Assembly: GCA_016288215.1 (NCBI GenBank)
Contig: JAEEYQ010000002.1
Coordinates: forward strand, 1-48,022
DNA: 48,022 nt
Direction: 5' to 3'
From: Lentisphaeria bacterium
GTDB lineage: Bacteria > Verrucomicrobiota > Lentisphaeria > Oligosphaerales > Oligosphaeraceae
This document shows, in pieces, positions 16,756-25,437 of the stretch; the first letter of the stretch is position 1, and each line of letters opens with the position of its first letter. Under the pieces are notes generated by a model. That model made no database searches. It was not told where the DNA came from and saw only the letters and a program-made list of their open reading frames with translations. Position numbers and translations under genes: made by a program.

Positions 16756-19185
16756 ATGAAAAATCTTGTTTCCCTTACCTGCCTTCTCGCGCTGCTCTCC
16801 TCCTGCGTTCACGCCCCCAAGCCGCTGATGACCTACGCCGGCAAACCGGATGACGCGAAGAATGTCTGCCTGTCTGATGAGCAGGGCATCATCGCCGTGT
16901 CGGAGCCCGTGCCCGTCTTCACCGATGATTTCAACGGCACACTTACTGAAAAATGGCAGCCTCCGTTGAACCATGCGAACCTTGTCACCTTCAAGACTGG
17001 CCTGATTGACGGCAAGCAGGCGATGATTTGGATCAACGAACAGGAAAAGGACATCGCCTACGACACGGAGACCGCCATCGCGTCCAATCCATTCTCGGTC
17101 GCCAACCTCTATGACCTTCAACTGACCTACGCTGCCAAATCGACCGTCGGCAACGTCCTCCGCAATTCCATCATCCACTACGGCGACGTGGATTTCAAGA
17201 TAAGCTGGTACAGGAAGGGCGAGACGATGCCATTTAAGGAAGATGTCTTCGATTGCGAAAGCAGTCCCGATGCCTTCATCATCAACGCCCATTCTTTCAC
17301 CGTGCCCGCGGAAGCCGACACCGCAATCCTCCGTTTCGGGTTCGGCAGGCCCAATTTCCAAAAAGGACAGATTTTCGCCATTGCCGATTTTCAGATTACG
17401 GGGTATGGAAGCGGCCATCGCATCGCCTCCAACTCCTTCTTTGTAACTTCTCCTATCTTATTGACTGGAAACGAGTTCTGCGCTGACGCGACCATCCCGA
17501 ACGGCACCTCCCTCTCCTTCTCCTTCGCCTACGCCGCCGATGACAACGGCGCACCGGGCCCCTGGTCCAACTGGTCCGCGCCCATGGCGACAAAAGGGAA
17601 GCTCACTCCCACGCCCAACGCCGCATGGGTCAAATGCAAAGTGGCCTACACATCGGACGGCAACGCCACGGCGGCCGTCAAGTCGCTGACCATCGGCAGA
17701 CGCACACTCAGCAACTGGTCGAGCCTTCATGCTCCGATTTCTCCCGACGTCACCATCACGTCACCATCCCCCGCAACAGCCGTGGCTCCCGTCATCATCA
17801 AATTGACGACCCAATCCGAAATCAACTGGAAGACCTCGCAGCTTCTGCTTGACGGAACGGACATGACCGCCCAATTCAGCCATCTGCCGTCTTTTGACGA
17901 TGGCGTGTACCAACTTGTTCCCGCAGAACCCTTTACAAAAGGCGTTCATGAAATCGTCGCCAAGCTCAACACGATGGACGGCGCCATCCTGAACAAACAG
18001 TGCATCTTCTTTGTCGGAGAACGCCGCGCCACGTCCCCACAGGTGTCCCTGCGCCATGACGGCATGATGCTCATTGACGGCAAGCCGTTCTTCCCCATCG
18101 GTCTCTATGTGCTGAAGAAACACAAAGGCAACAACAACGACTTCGACACCATGTTCAAGGACCTCCGCAGTCGCGGCTTCAATTTCGGCCGCGAAGTCGG
18201 CTGGTTCCAAAGCGCCGAAGCTGCCCGCGCCTTTGCCTTGGCTGCTGAACGCAATGATTACAAGGTATTTATGACAGCCGGTTTCAAGGGGGCAAATACG
18301 CAGGACCTCAAGGTCGTCGCCGACGGCGTCGCCGCCTTGCAGGATTGCAAATCCATTTTGATGTGGTACCTCGGCGATGACACATCTCAGCACAACACGA
18401 CGGAAATACTTCGCCTCAAGCACGATACCGTCAAAGCCATTGATCCAGGGCGCATCACCGTCCAGGCTGACAGCGTTGGCGGGATAGAGAATTCCAACTA
18501 CCGCCCCTACGTCAACTGCACCGATGTGTTCCATCCCGAAGTCTATCCGCTGCGCAACTTTGCGCCAGAGAAAGATCACATGGGATGCGTGTTCAAAACC
18601 ATCGCGGACACGGACTGCGCCCTCTACGACATCAAACTTGCCGCAGACGGTCCCCGCGGCGTTCAGCCCATCATCCAGTTCTTTGGCTCCAAAGACACTG
18701 AATACAAGGCGGGATGGAACTTCAACCATCCCGGAGAGGTCCGCGCCATGAGCTATGCCACCATCATCCGCGGCGCCACCGGCATCACATGGTACTGCTA
18801 CGGCCCCATGAGCCAGTACATCACCGCCACAACCCTTCCTGACCGATGGGAGGAACTGACCAATGTCGCCCGCGAACTCGACTCGCTGCTGGATGTCCTT
18901 ACCGCCGAACCGATTCCGCAACCCGCCGCCCCTGTGATCATCAAGGGCAGTCCCGTTGACAAAGCGAATCGTCCCCCTGTCTACATCCTGTTGAAGCGCA
19001 GTGAGAAGCGCACGGTGCTGATGACCGTCAATGCGTCCGTCAACGATGTGACGGCGAAAATCACCCTGCCCGGCGTCACCGCCGCGACGGAGCTGTTTCC
19101 GACAAAAGATTTCTCCCTTGCCGCTCCAGGCGTGCTCGAAATTCCCTTCACGAAATTTCAAGTCCGCGTGTTTGAAGTGCGATGA
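16756..19185 (+). CDS. Glycosidase-like lipoprotein
   Basis: 809 residues starting at ATG 16756 with a lipoprotein signal (LLSSC, acylated Cys17). Residues ~45-215 look like a jelly-roll, ~215-420 like Ig/FN3-type beta modules, and ~425-730 like a TIM barrel opening with MLIDGKPFFPIGLYVLKKH, as in GH2/GH5/GH42-like proteins. A short beta domain ends the chain. At the strand-4 position where related proteins have a W-Y-L-x-D-E pair this one has MWYLGDDTS (D541-D542), so the usual acid/base Glu may be replaced. The gene stands alone and converges with thiI. A surface glycan-active or glycan-binding role is likely; exact family uncertain. Confidence 0.7.
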   Translation: MKNLVSLTCLLALLSSCVHAPKPLMTYAGKPDDAKNVCLSDEQGIIAVSEPVPVFTDDFNGTLTEKWQPPLNHANLVTFKTGLIDGKQAMIWINEQEKDIAYDTETAIASNPFSVANLYDLQLTYAAKSTVGNVLRNSIIHYGDVDFKISWYRKGETMPFKEDVFDCESSPDAFIINAHSFTVPAEADTAILRFGFGRPNFQKGQIFAIADFQITGYGSGHRIASNSFFVTSPILLTGNEFCADATIPNGTSLSFSFAYAADDNGAPGPWSNWSAPMATKGKLTPTPNAAWVKCKVAYTSDGNATAAVKSLTIGRRTLSNWSSLHAPISPDVTITSPSPATAVAPVIIKLTTQSEINWKTSQLLLDGTDMTAQFSHLPSFDDGVYQLVPAEPFTKGVHEIVAKLNTMDGAILNKQCIFFVGERRATSPQVSLRHDGMMLIDGKPFFPIGLYVLKKHKGNNNDFDTMFKDLRSRGFNFGREVGWFQSAEAARAFALAAERNDYKVFMTAGFKGANTQDLKVVADGVAALQDCKSILMWYLGDDTSQHNTTEILRLKHDTVKAIDPGRITVQADSVGGIENSNYRPYVNCTDVFHPEVYPLRNFAPEKDHMGCVFKTIADTDCALYDIKLAADGPRGVQPIIQFFGSKDTEYKAGWNFNHPGEVRAMSYATIIRGATGITWYCYGPMSQYITATTLPDRWEELTNVARELDSLLDVLTAEPIPQPAAPVIIKGSPVDKANRPPVYILLKRSEKRTVLMTVNASVNDVTAKITLPGVTAATELFPTKDFSLAAPGVLEIPFTKFQVRVFEVR

Positions 19186-19208
19186 AAAGCAGAGTCGTGA
19201 TGGACGCG

Positions 19209-19222
19209 ACGGCCATGGCCGT
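19209..19222. terminator. Perfect 14-bp palindrome between convergent genes
   Basis: ACGGCCATGGCCGT lies in the 60-base gap between the converging lipoprotein gene and thiI. It could be a bidirectional transcription barrier, but it has no U-run. Confidence 0.3.
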
Positions 19223-19245
19223 AACATCATGCGCATCAGCAAGTA

Positions 19246-20544
19246 CTACTTCCCGATTCGGTCCCGCAGCCAAGTCGCTGATAAGTCCGTCTGTTCCATC
19301 GTCAGTGGATTGAGAAGGACGGTTTGCTTCAGACATCCGGCCAGCAGTGCTGGAATGTCCAGATGACGTTCATCCTCTTCCACCCGAACAAGTTCCGCAT
19401 TGGTGGCGGGATCGTCTGGAGCGAAGACGGAACAGCTGTCCGGCACATTTTCAATGGACAGCGGATAGGTTCCGATGTTTTGGGCAATAGCCACGGTGTC
19501 CAGCTTGTCAAAGGTCAACAGCGGACGCAGGGTCAACAAGGAGGTGGCATTGTCAATGACCGCCATGTTGGCGAGGGTCTGACTGGCCACCTGCCCAAGA
19601 TTGTCCCCCGTCACCAGCGCGGAGGTTTCCAGCGCCGTGGCCAACGCGCTTGCCACGCGTAGCATCATGCGGCGATACAGCACGGTGCGGTATTTGCTTT
19701 TGCAGGTGTCCCGAATGGCCTTCTGGGCCTCGATGAGATTGGTGGCGAAAAGGCGGCCGCGTTTTTGTATCTTATTCAGATGCAATGCAATGCCGCAGAT
19801 TTTCGTCAAATAGGCAGGCGGGGTGTAGGGTTCGCTGTGAAAAGTGATGAAATCCACAATGCAGCCACGGCGCATCATCTGATAACAGGCCACGGGGGAA
19901 TCAATGCCGCCGGAAAGCAACGCCAGCACACGGCCACTGCTTCCGCCGGGAAGTCCCCCTGGCCCCGCAATGCGCTCTATGGAGATAAATGCTTGATGGA
20001 AACGGACTTCAAGCTCAATCCGAAGTGCCGCTTTGGTCAAATCCAGATGAAATTGAGGCCAACGTTTCAACACCTGCTCCCCATAGCGGATTTCCAGCTG
20101 GGCGGAGGTCAAAGGAAAGGACTTGTCACAGCGACGCGCCTGCATTGCATATGTAAATGGCTCTGTATCATGGACTTCCAAAAACGCTCGAACAATCTCC
20201 GAAAGATGTCGTTCCATGGCGGCATCAATGGCCTCCAGCGTTGGCTCCACAAGCAGTCCAGGGGAGACGGAAGCCACGCCGGCCACATAGGGAACCCGTC
20301 GGCGGACTAGCTCCAAATCGCTGGCGCTGAACACTTTTCCCTCTTCGGAAGGCACCACGAAGAGACGTCCGTGCTCAAAGAGAATGCGAATGTCCCCCAG
20401 CGGGCTGAGGGCACGGCGCAGACCGTCCGCTAGCCGTTCCTCGAACTTGCCGCGGTTCCGCCCCTTGGTGCCGATTTCGTTGTATCGGCAAATCAACGCA
20501 TTATACGGAAGCACCGCCTGCTGAAACCAAAGTCTGGAGTCCAT
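19246..20544 (-). CDS. thiI: tRNA 4-thiouridine sulfurtransferase ThiI, without rhodanese domain
   Basis: 432 residues from ATG 20544. The N-terminal ferredoxin-like region begins with the family stretch LICRYNEIGTKGRNRGKFEE, then a THUMP RNA-binding domain (~60-170), and the PP-loop ATPase with LLSGGIDSPVA (SGGIDS at 211-216). ThiI adenylates U8 of tRNA and inserts sulfur. The chain stops without the C-terminal rhodanese domain found in E. coli (482 residues), so this is the short form in which the persulfide is handled otherwise and which is not expected to serve thiamin synthesis directly. It is the last gene of the long minus-strand run, 51 bases after the cytidylate-kinase-like gene. Confidence 0.93.
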   Translation of the reverse strand: MDSRLWFQQAVLPYNALICRYNEIGTKGRNRGKFEERLADGLRRALSPLGDIRILFEHGRLFVVPSEEGKVFSASDLELVRRRVPYVAGVASVSPGLLVEPTLEAIDAAMERHLSEIVRAFLEVHDTEPFTYAMQARRCDKSFPLTSAQLEIRYGEQVLKRWPQFHLDLTKAALRIELEVRFHQAFISIERIAGPGGLPGGSSGRVLALLSGGIDSPVACYQMMRRGCIVDFITFHSEPYTPPAYLTKICGIALHLNKIQKRGRLFATNLIEAQKAIRDTCKSKYRTVLYRRMMLRVASALATALETSALVTGDNLGQVASQTLANMAVIDNATSLLTLRPLLTFDKLDTVAIAQNIGTYPLSIENVPDSCSVFAPDDPATNAELVRVEEDERHLDIPALLAGCLKQTVLLNPLTMEQTDLSATWLRDRIGK

Positions 20545-20595
20545 AAAATAACTATCATTTGCAATTTATTACATGACTTGTTCTTTTGCAATATC

Positions 20596-21423
20596 TTACA
20601 TTCGACGCGCCAAAGTGGAGTCCACCGTCTGGATGCCATTGGTCACCCCATGAACTCCTTCCACGGACGCCGCCAAACGGGCCGCCTTTGCCGCCACCGA
20701 GGGGGAGTTGACGATGCCGCTGATGGTGGCCTCGCCCTGTTTGCATTTGGCGTCAAAGAACTGAATGGGAAGCTTTTCCACAAAAATCACCTGCCGGATG
20801 ATCTCCTCCTCCAACAGCATGTCCTTCAACAGTTCGGCGCCGGCCGTCTCCTTTTCCGGAAGCTGGAAGAACGCCAGGGCCTGGACGGCCATCGCGGTAA
20901 TTTCGTCCGTTGTCAGATTGGTCACGTTGATGACCAGATCATATTGGGTGGAATCTCTCCAGTCCATGTCATAGTGGAAACGGCAGAATCCCGCCCGATG
21001 GGTGTCACTGCTCTCAATGGCCTTCCGTGCCTCCTGCTCGCTGATGCCGCGGTTCTCGGCCAGCCGCCGTATCCGCACCTCCAACGGCGCCACAAAGCGA
21101 AGCTTCAGGCAGTTAGGCAGGTTCCGCAGCAGATAGTTGCCGCCTCTTCCAATCACAAGATGCTGTCCTTTGGAGATTTCCTTGACCAGCACCATCTTCA
21201 AGGTCTGCAGATAAACATCCTGTTCATTGTTGAAGAAGGAGGAAAAGAACCCGGGCTTCTTCTCGTCATACCGCTCCAATGTGCGGGGGTCGGCGCCGGC
21301 TTCCTGGAATCGCTTCTCCAACAGTTCTTTATGGATGACATGCGCTTGAAGTGCCTCGCTGATGCTCTTCACTTCCGACTCAAAGACGCTCCCCAATTCC
21401 CGTGCGACTGTGATGATGGCCAT
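20596..21423 (-). CDS. Cytidylate-kinase-like protein fused to a BON domain
   Basis: 275 residues from ATG 21423. Residues 1-~190 match the cytidylate-kinase-like family (MAIITVARELGS..., LVIGRGGNYLL, FVAPLEVRIRRL, DLVINVTNL). The P-loop position, normally REYGSGG-like in this family, reads RELGSVFES, so nucleotide binding may be weakened. Residues ~205-272 form a BON domain (QGEATISGIVNSPSVAAKAARLA, then VTNGIQTV), a fold that binds phospholipids or other ligands. The combination is unusual. It sits 124 bases after the PBP2 gene and 51 before thiI. It may be a regulatory rather than metabolic kinase; CMP kinase activity is doubtful. Confidence 0.8.
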   Translation of the reverse strand: MAIITVARELGSVFESEVKSISEALQAHVIHKELLEKRFQEAGADPRTLERYDEKKPGFFSSFFNNEQDVYLQTLKMVLVKEISKGQHLVIGRGGNYLLRNLPNCLKLRFVAPLEVRIRRLAENRGISEQEARKAIESSDTHRAGFCRFHYDMDWRDSTQYDLVINVTNLTTDEITAMAVQALAFFQLPEKETAGAELLKDMLLEEEIIRQVIFVEKLPIQFFDAKCKQGEATISGIVNSPSVAAKAARLAASVEGVHGVTNGIQTVDSTLARRM

Positions 21424-21547
21424 GAGTTTTCTCCTTTCCCTTTGTTATTGAATTGATCGACAGAACATTCGTCATTAATATGGCTTGCCACTTTGCGGTT
21501 TTCAAGCGGCGATGCAAGAGATCAATAATGTCTTGTTGTGGAAATTG

Positions 21548-23344
21548 CTAATTTTCAATGCGTTGGAGCGTTTTTGCCATGACGGTCTGAAGAATGGGGG
21601 CGGCCACTTTGCCGCCGCCACCGCCATGTTCCACAACGCAGACGCCAATCCATTGTGGATTGTCCGCCGGCGCTGCCATGACCGACCACGCATGGGGGCG
21701 GGCGATGCCGCCGACTTCGGCCGTGCCCGTCTTGCCCATGACCTCCACGCCGGGGATGCGCATTCTCCAGCCCGTGCCATAGGGAGCCTGGACGCAGTCC
21801 CTCATGCCGTCTTTCACGGTCTGCCAGCCTTCGGCGGGCCATTCCAACGTCTCCAGCAGCGCCGTTTCGGAGGACATGACCAATTTCGGGCGGAAGAGCC
21901 GGCCAGTGGTGATGGCACAGGTGACGACCGCCATTTGGAGAGGAGTGACCAGCCAGTCCCCCTGTCCGATGGCGCCGTTGGCCAAATCACCATAGCGCCA
22001 CGTTTTGTCTTGTTTTCGTAATGCCTTCACCCAGCTGGGTTTAAAGCAAATTCCCGCCTGCTCCTGCGTTTGCAGCTCCGTCCCTAACATGCAACCCAGA
22101 GGCACTTTATCCGCCAAATGTTCAAAGCCCTCCGGCCCCAGTCGTGCCCCCAACGTGCAGAAATAGGTGTTGCAGGAACGGGCCAATGCCTCCCGAAGCG
22201 CCAGTTTTCCATGGCCTTCCGCATGATTGCAGCGCAACCGTCCCGAAATGCCCAAAGGGAAATACCCCGGACAGTCGATTTCGTCTTCTGGCTTCACCAC
22301 ATCCGCCTCCACAGCCGCCAACGCCACCAGTGGCTTCAAGATGGATCCAGGCGGATAAAGGCCGCCTAAAGCCCGATTCAACTGTGAGTTAGCCAAAGCT
22401 TTCTGAGGTTCGTCCAAACGGAAGGACGGTTCGCTGGCCAATACGGCGACCTCTCCGGTCCTCGCGTCCATCACCACGAGTGCCCCAGTCAGCTCTTTTT
22501 CTCTAAATTGTTGCTCTGCAATATGTTGCAACTCAAAATCAATAGTCAGCGTTACATCGGTTCCAGGCAAGGAGCGAGTGCGGTAATGCACTTCCTTCAA
22601 ATAGCTGAAGACATCCACCTGCAGCAACTCCTCGCCCACCTGCCCCGTCAGCGTGTCGTTGCAGGCCGCCTCCATGCCTCCCACACCAGCCAGCTCTTTG
22701 TAGACTTGGTTATAGAATAAATGGCGGGGCAGATTCTCCAGGCCTGTCTGATTTTCGGAAGGGGCGGCGGCGGTGATGTCCATATGATGAGTGAAACCTC
22801 GCAGCTGAGGCGCCAAATCGGGGCTCTCATAGTGGCGTCTCCATGCCATAAGCACGTCCAGACCACGGATTTCCCTGCATGCTTCACCCCATTGGGCCAA
22901 AGCGGCCTCGTCCACATTCCGCCAGAGGACCAGCGGGGTGTTGGCGCGGTTGGCGAGATGGCGACGGATATCCTCCTCCTCTGGCCGCGTCCGATAATAC
23001 ATGGGACCCAATCGGATGCCCAACTCCGCCACCAAGCTGGAAAGCTGCCGCAAAGTCCGGTTCCGCGTGTCCCTTGGATCCCGCAGCTCCTCCACATTGA
23101 TGGCCAAATCATAGCGAGGGACACTGATGTTGAGGGGAACGCCATTGCGGTCATAGAGCGTGCCCCGCCGCCCCGGCATCAGCCGAACCCGCATCTGCTG
23201 ATTGCGGATGCGAGGCTCCCACTCCTCCCGCTTCACCATCTGGATGCGACCCACCACGGCCAGAAGGCCACCAGTCAGCAATACCACCAGCAGCGCCTGG
23301 AAGCGACATTTTCGGAATGTGTCCTCTTGATGCCCTTCAGTCAT
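21548..23344 (-). CDS. mrdA: Penicillin-binding protein 2, elongation transpeptidase
   Basis: 598 residues from ATG 23344, which overlaps the mreD stop (ATGA); the frame is open upstream but that part is shadow of mreD. A single membrane anchor (ALLVVLLTGGLLAVVG, ~16-35) is followed by the PBP dimerisation region with the RGTLYDRNGVPL motif, and the transpeptidase domain with SILK (S334, K337), SCN (S390, N392) and KTG (538-540). PBP2 cross-links peptidoglycan in the elongasome with RodA, MreC and MreD. Gene order mreC-mreD-mrdA with overlaps supports the call. rodA does not follow, as it often does. Confidence 0.95.
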   Translation of the reverse strand: MTEGHQEDTFRKCRFQALLVVLLTGGLLAVVGRIQMVKREEWEPRIRNQQMRVRLMPGRRGTLYDRNGVPLNISVPRYDLAINVEELRDPRDTRNRTLRQLSSLVAELGIRLGPMYYRTRPEEEDIRRHLANRANTPLVLWRNVDEAALAQWGEACREIRGLDVLMAWRRHYESPDLAPQLRGFTHHMDITAAAPSENQTGLENLPRHLFYNQVYKELAGVGGMEAACNDTLTGQVGEELLQVDVFSYLKEVHYRTRSLPGTDVTLTIDFELQHIAEQQFREKELTGALVVMDARTGEVAVLASEPSFRLDEPQKALANSQLNRALGGLYPPGSILKPLVALAAVEADVVKPEDEIDCPGYFPLGISGRLRCNHAEGHGKLALREALARSCNTYFCTLGARLGPEGFEHLADKVPLGCMLGTELQTQEQAGICFKPSWVKALRKQDKTWRYGDLANGAIGQGDWLVTPLQMAVVTCAITTGRLFRPKLVMSSETALLETLEWPAEGWQTVKDGMRDCVQAPYGTGWRMRIPGVEVMGKTGTAEVGGIARPHAWSVMAAPADNPQWIGVCVVEHGGGGGKVAAPILQTVMAKTLQRIEN

Positions 23345-23982
23345 GGCCGTTCGCTGTAACTCTCTCTGACAGAATGTCTTGGAAGAATCAATGCCGCCAG
23401 CCCGTCCATGGTCCAAAACAGCATTGGAAGGAAGCACACACCGTCCAGCAGGATGCCTCCCGCCAAATGTTTGGGAAGCAAGGCGATGCGCTGCCCCCAC
23501 GCCATGCCGCCGCCCATAAGGCAAAGTCCTCCACATACATAGATCATTCGGGAGACTCCTGCCAGCACCCAATGGCTGGCCATGGCAGACTGCCATGCCC
23601 ACGGCTGGACGGAGACCTTGTGGCAGCCCCAAACCACTGCCCCGAGCAAGGCCGAATGGGTGCCTAGGGGCAGAAAGAACACAGCATCCCACCACAGGCC
23701 GCCCACAAAGGCCAAAGCCAAAGCATAAATCAGTCGTCGCCGTGCAGCAAAGACCACACACAGATTCAAAAGCGGGCAAAAGGGCAGCTCCGGGAACCCG
23801 TCGAAGACACCGCTTTGCCATGCGCAGGCCACCCAAAGGGCCACCAATGCGAAGAGCACATGGCGCAAATGGCCCCACAGTCCGTCCGACCGCTGCACAT
23901 AGTCCTGCAGAAGCCGCAGATTCAGCTTCAAATCCAGCTCAACCAGATGCGGGCCGTTGCCGCCTTGCAGGGAGAGTCTCAT
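23341..23982 (-). CDS. mreD: Rod shape-determining protein MreD
   Basis: 213 residues from ATG 23982, overlapping the mreC stop by four bases and the mrdA start by four. The chain is hydrophobic with about five helices (for example FALVALWVACAW, LIYALALAFVGGLWWD, HSALLGAVVWG). MreD is poorly conserved and its naming rests on size, topology and the position between mreC and mrdA. A soluble N-terminal stretch of ~40 residues is longer than usual; a later start such as a codon near the first helix is possible. Confidence 0.85.
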   Translation of the reverse strand: MRLSLQGGNGPHLVELDLKLNLRLLQDYVQRSDGLWGHLRHVLFALVALWVACAWQSGVFDGFPELPFCPLLNLCVVFAARRRLIYALALAFVGGLWWDAVFFLPLGTHSALLGAVVWGCHKVSVQPWAWQSAMASHWVLAGVSRMIYVCGGLCLMGGGMAWGQRIALLPKHLAGGILLDGVCFLPMLFWTMDGLAALILPRHSVRESYSERP

Positions 23983-24881
23983 GGCTGCCCCTCCGTGGAC
24001 AAACGGGCCTTCAGGGCCTGATCCGATGGTGCCGTCAGCACCACCAGCACATAGCGAAGCTGCGGAAGATATTCAATGGGTTGCACTTGCAGACGCGGGG
24101 CACCCAATTCGTCGTTGGCCATGTCCGTGACCGCGCCAACCAAGATGCCGTCGGTCACGTCCGTGGCGCCGCCACCGGAACTGGTGAAGACTTGGTCTCC
24201 CTCCTGCACTTGGTCAAAAAGCGTTCCGTAGAGCTTGTCCACCACCACGCTTTGGGTGGGCAGCAGCAGATCCGGTCCCGCGCTCTCCCGCAGCATGCGT
24301 CCCCGCAACAGTCCCGTGACGTTTCGTGCGGGAATCTTGCAGGCGAGGCTGAAATCCGGATGGGTCATCAGCATGACGGAGCTGGTGCGGTCGCCACAAC
24401 TGTCCACAATGCCCAGAAGCCCCTCCAGTCCAACCACCAACTGCCCTTTGCGGACGCCGTCCAAGGTGCCTCGGCCAATCTGCATCGTGTCATAATATCC
24501 GCTCAGGGGATCCCTTCGGATGACCTCCGCCACCACATATGTAAATCCTTTGTCTTCATAGGGAATCCGCAGACGGCTCTTCAAAAAGCGGATTTCCATT
24601 TCCTTTTCCTTCAGGCGGGCCTCCATGGTTCTGGCCATCTGGCGGTAATAGGCGCTTTCCTCAATGCTTCGGTCGAAATCCTGCCGTTTGTCCATGGCGT
24701 CCAGGCCACCCAACGCTCCGCGAACGGCCCGATTGACCATCAAAGACCACTGGCGGCCCGGCTCCATGACCAGCTGTCCCATGGCGCGCAGACGCAGGGA
24801 GGCTCCAGGAGGCAGGCAAATGACAATGGCACAGAGAACCGCAAAGGCGACCAACACGGGCCAAGTTCGTTCCGTTTTCAT
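23979..24881 (-). CDS. mreC: Cell shape-determining protein MreC
   Basis: 300 residues from ATG 24881, chosen over an upstream in-frame start because GGAGG-rich sequence lies just before it and it overlaps the GNAT stop (ATGA). The order is: one membrane helix (VLVAFAVLCAIVICL), a coiled-coil (~70-105, YYRQMARTMEARLKEKEMEI), then the periplasmic beta-domains with VAEVIRRDP, QIGRGTLDGVRKGQLVV and RTSSVMLMTHPDFSLAC. MreC scaffolds the elongasome and activates PBP2. mreB is not in this window. Confidence 0.93.
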   Translation of the reverse strand: MKTERTWPVLVAFAVLCAIVICLPPGASLRLRAMGQLVMEPGRQWSLMVNRAVRGALGGLDAMDKRQDFDRSIEESAYYRQMARTMEARLKEKEMEIRFLKSRLRIPYEDKGFTYVVAEVIRRDPLSGYYDTMQIGRGTLDGVRKGQLVVGLEGLLGIVDSCGDRTSSVMLMTHPDFSLACKIPARNVTGLLRGRMLRESAGPDLLLPTQSVVVDKLYGTLFDQVQEGDQVFTSSGGGATDVTDGILVGAVTDMANDELGAPRLQVQPIEYLPQLRYVLVVLTAPSDQALKARLSTEGQP

Positions 24882-25429
24882 TCCTCCCTCCTTCCGTTTA
24901 GGAAATCCTCCCGCGTCAGCGAATAGCAGTAGTCGTCGTGAAGCAATCCATCGGGCGTCCAGCTGCATTGGCGCAGCACGCCCTCGAAGACAAAGCCGCA
25001 TTTTTCAATGACGCGCCGCGAACGCAGGTTCTCTCCATAATGATAACAGCTAAGCAGTTCCACGCCAAGGTCTTCGAAGGCATGACGGACAATGCGTCTG
25101 GCGGCCTCCGTCATCAGTCCCTGTCCCCAATAGTCATGATTCATGGAATAGCCCATGGAAAACGCTTTGGGATAACTGCGTTTCACGTCTTTTGTTAACC
25201 CTATGGAACCCAACACCTTACGATTTGCCTTCAATTCTAGGGCCCAATAGGCGGGCTCCCCAATGAACCGCGTGGTCAGCAATGCCTTGCAGTCCTTCAG
25301 GTTAGTCACGGGAAGCCATCCAGCGGAGGGACCCACATCCGGCTGGCGGATGTATTCATAGAAGTCCGCCAGGTCGCTCAAATGCCATCCGCGAAGCCGC
25401 AGGCGACTTGTCTCCAACAATCCGGTCAT
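24878..25429 (-). CDS. GNAT-family acetyltransferase, RimJ/RimL type
   Basis: 183 residues from ATG 25429. A GTG at 25441 overlapping the ligA stop and a TTG at 25450 are alternatives. The N-terminus LLETSRLRLRGWHLSDLADFYEY and the core (VLGSIGLTKD, the acetyl-CoA-binding WGQGLMTEAARRIV, and NLRSRRVIEKCGFVFEGVLR) are typical of the RimJ/RimL subgroup, which N-acetylates ribosomal proteins or small amines. It is translationally coupled to mreC downstream. The substrate cannot be inferred. Confidence 0.88.
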   Translation of the reverse strand: MTGLLETSRLRLRGWHLSDLADFYEYIRQPDVGPSAGWLPVTNLKDCKALLTTRFIGEPAYWALELKANRKVLGSIGLTKDVKRSYPKAFSMGYSMNHDYWGQGLMTEAARRIVRHAFEDLGVELLSCYHYGENLRSRRVIEKCGFVFEGVLRQCSWTPDGLLHDDYCYSLTREDFLNGRREE

Positions 25430-25437
25430 GGTGTCTC

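Noticed and set aside
17761..19242. A 493-codon minus-strand open frame
   Set aside because: Shadow of the lipoprotein gene caused by high third-position GC; no domain, and it would run against a clear lipoprotein signal on the other strand.
8340..20593. A shared 13-mer TTCTTTTGCAATA at 8340-8352 and 20581-20593 as a common promoter element
   Set aside because: A 13-base match between two AT-rich gaps is expected by chance in 48 kb, and its distance and orientation to genes differ.
23595..24926. A 443-codon plus-strand open frame
   Set aside because: Antisense to mreD and mreC, which have overlapping coupled starts and family features.
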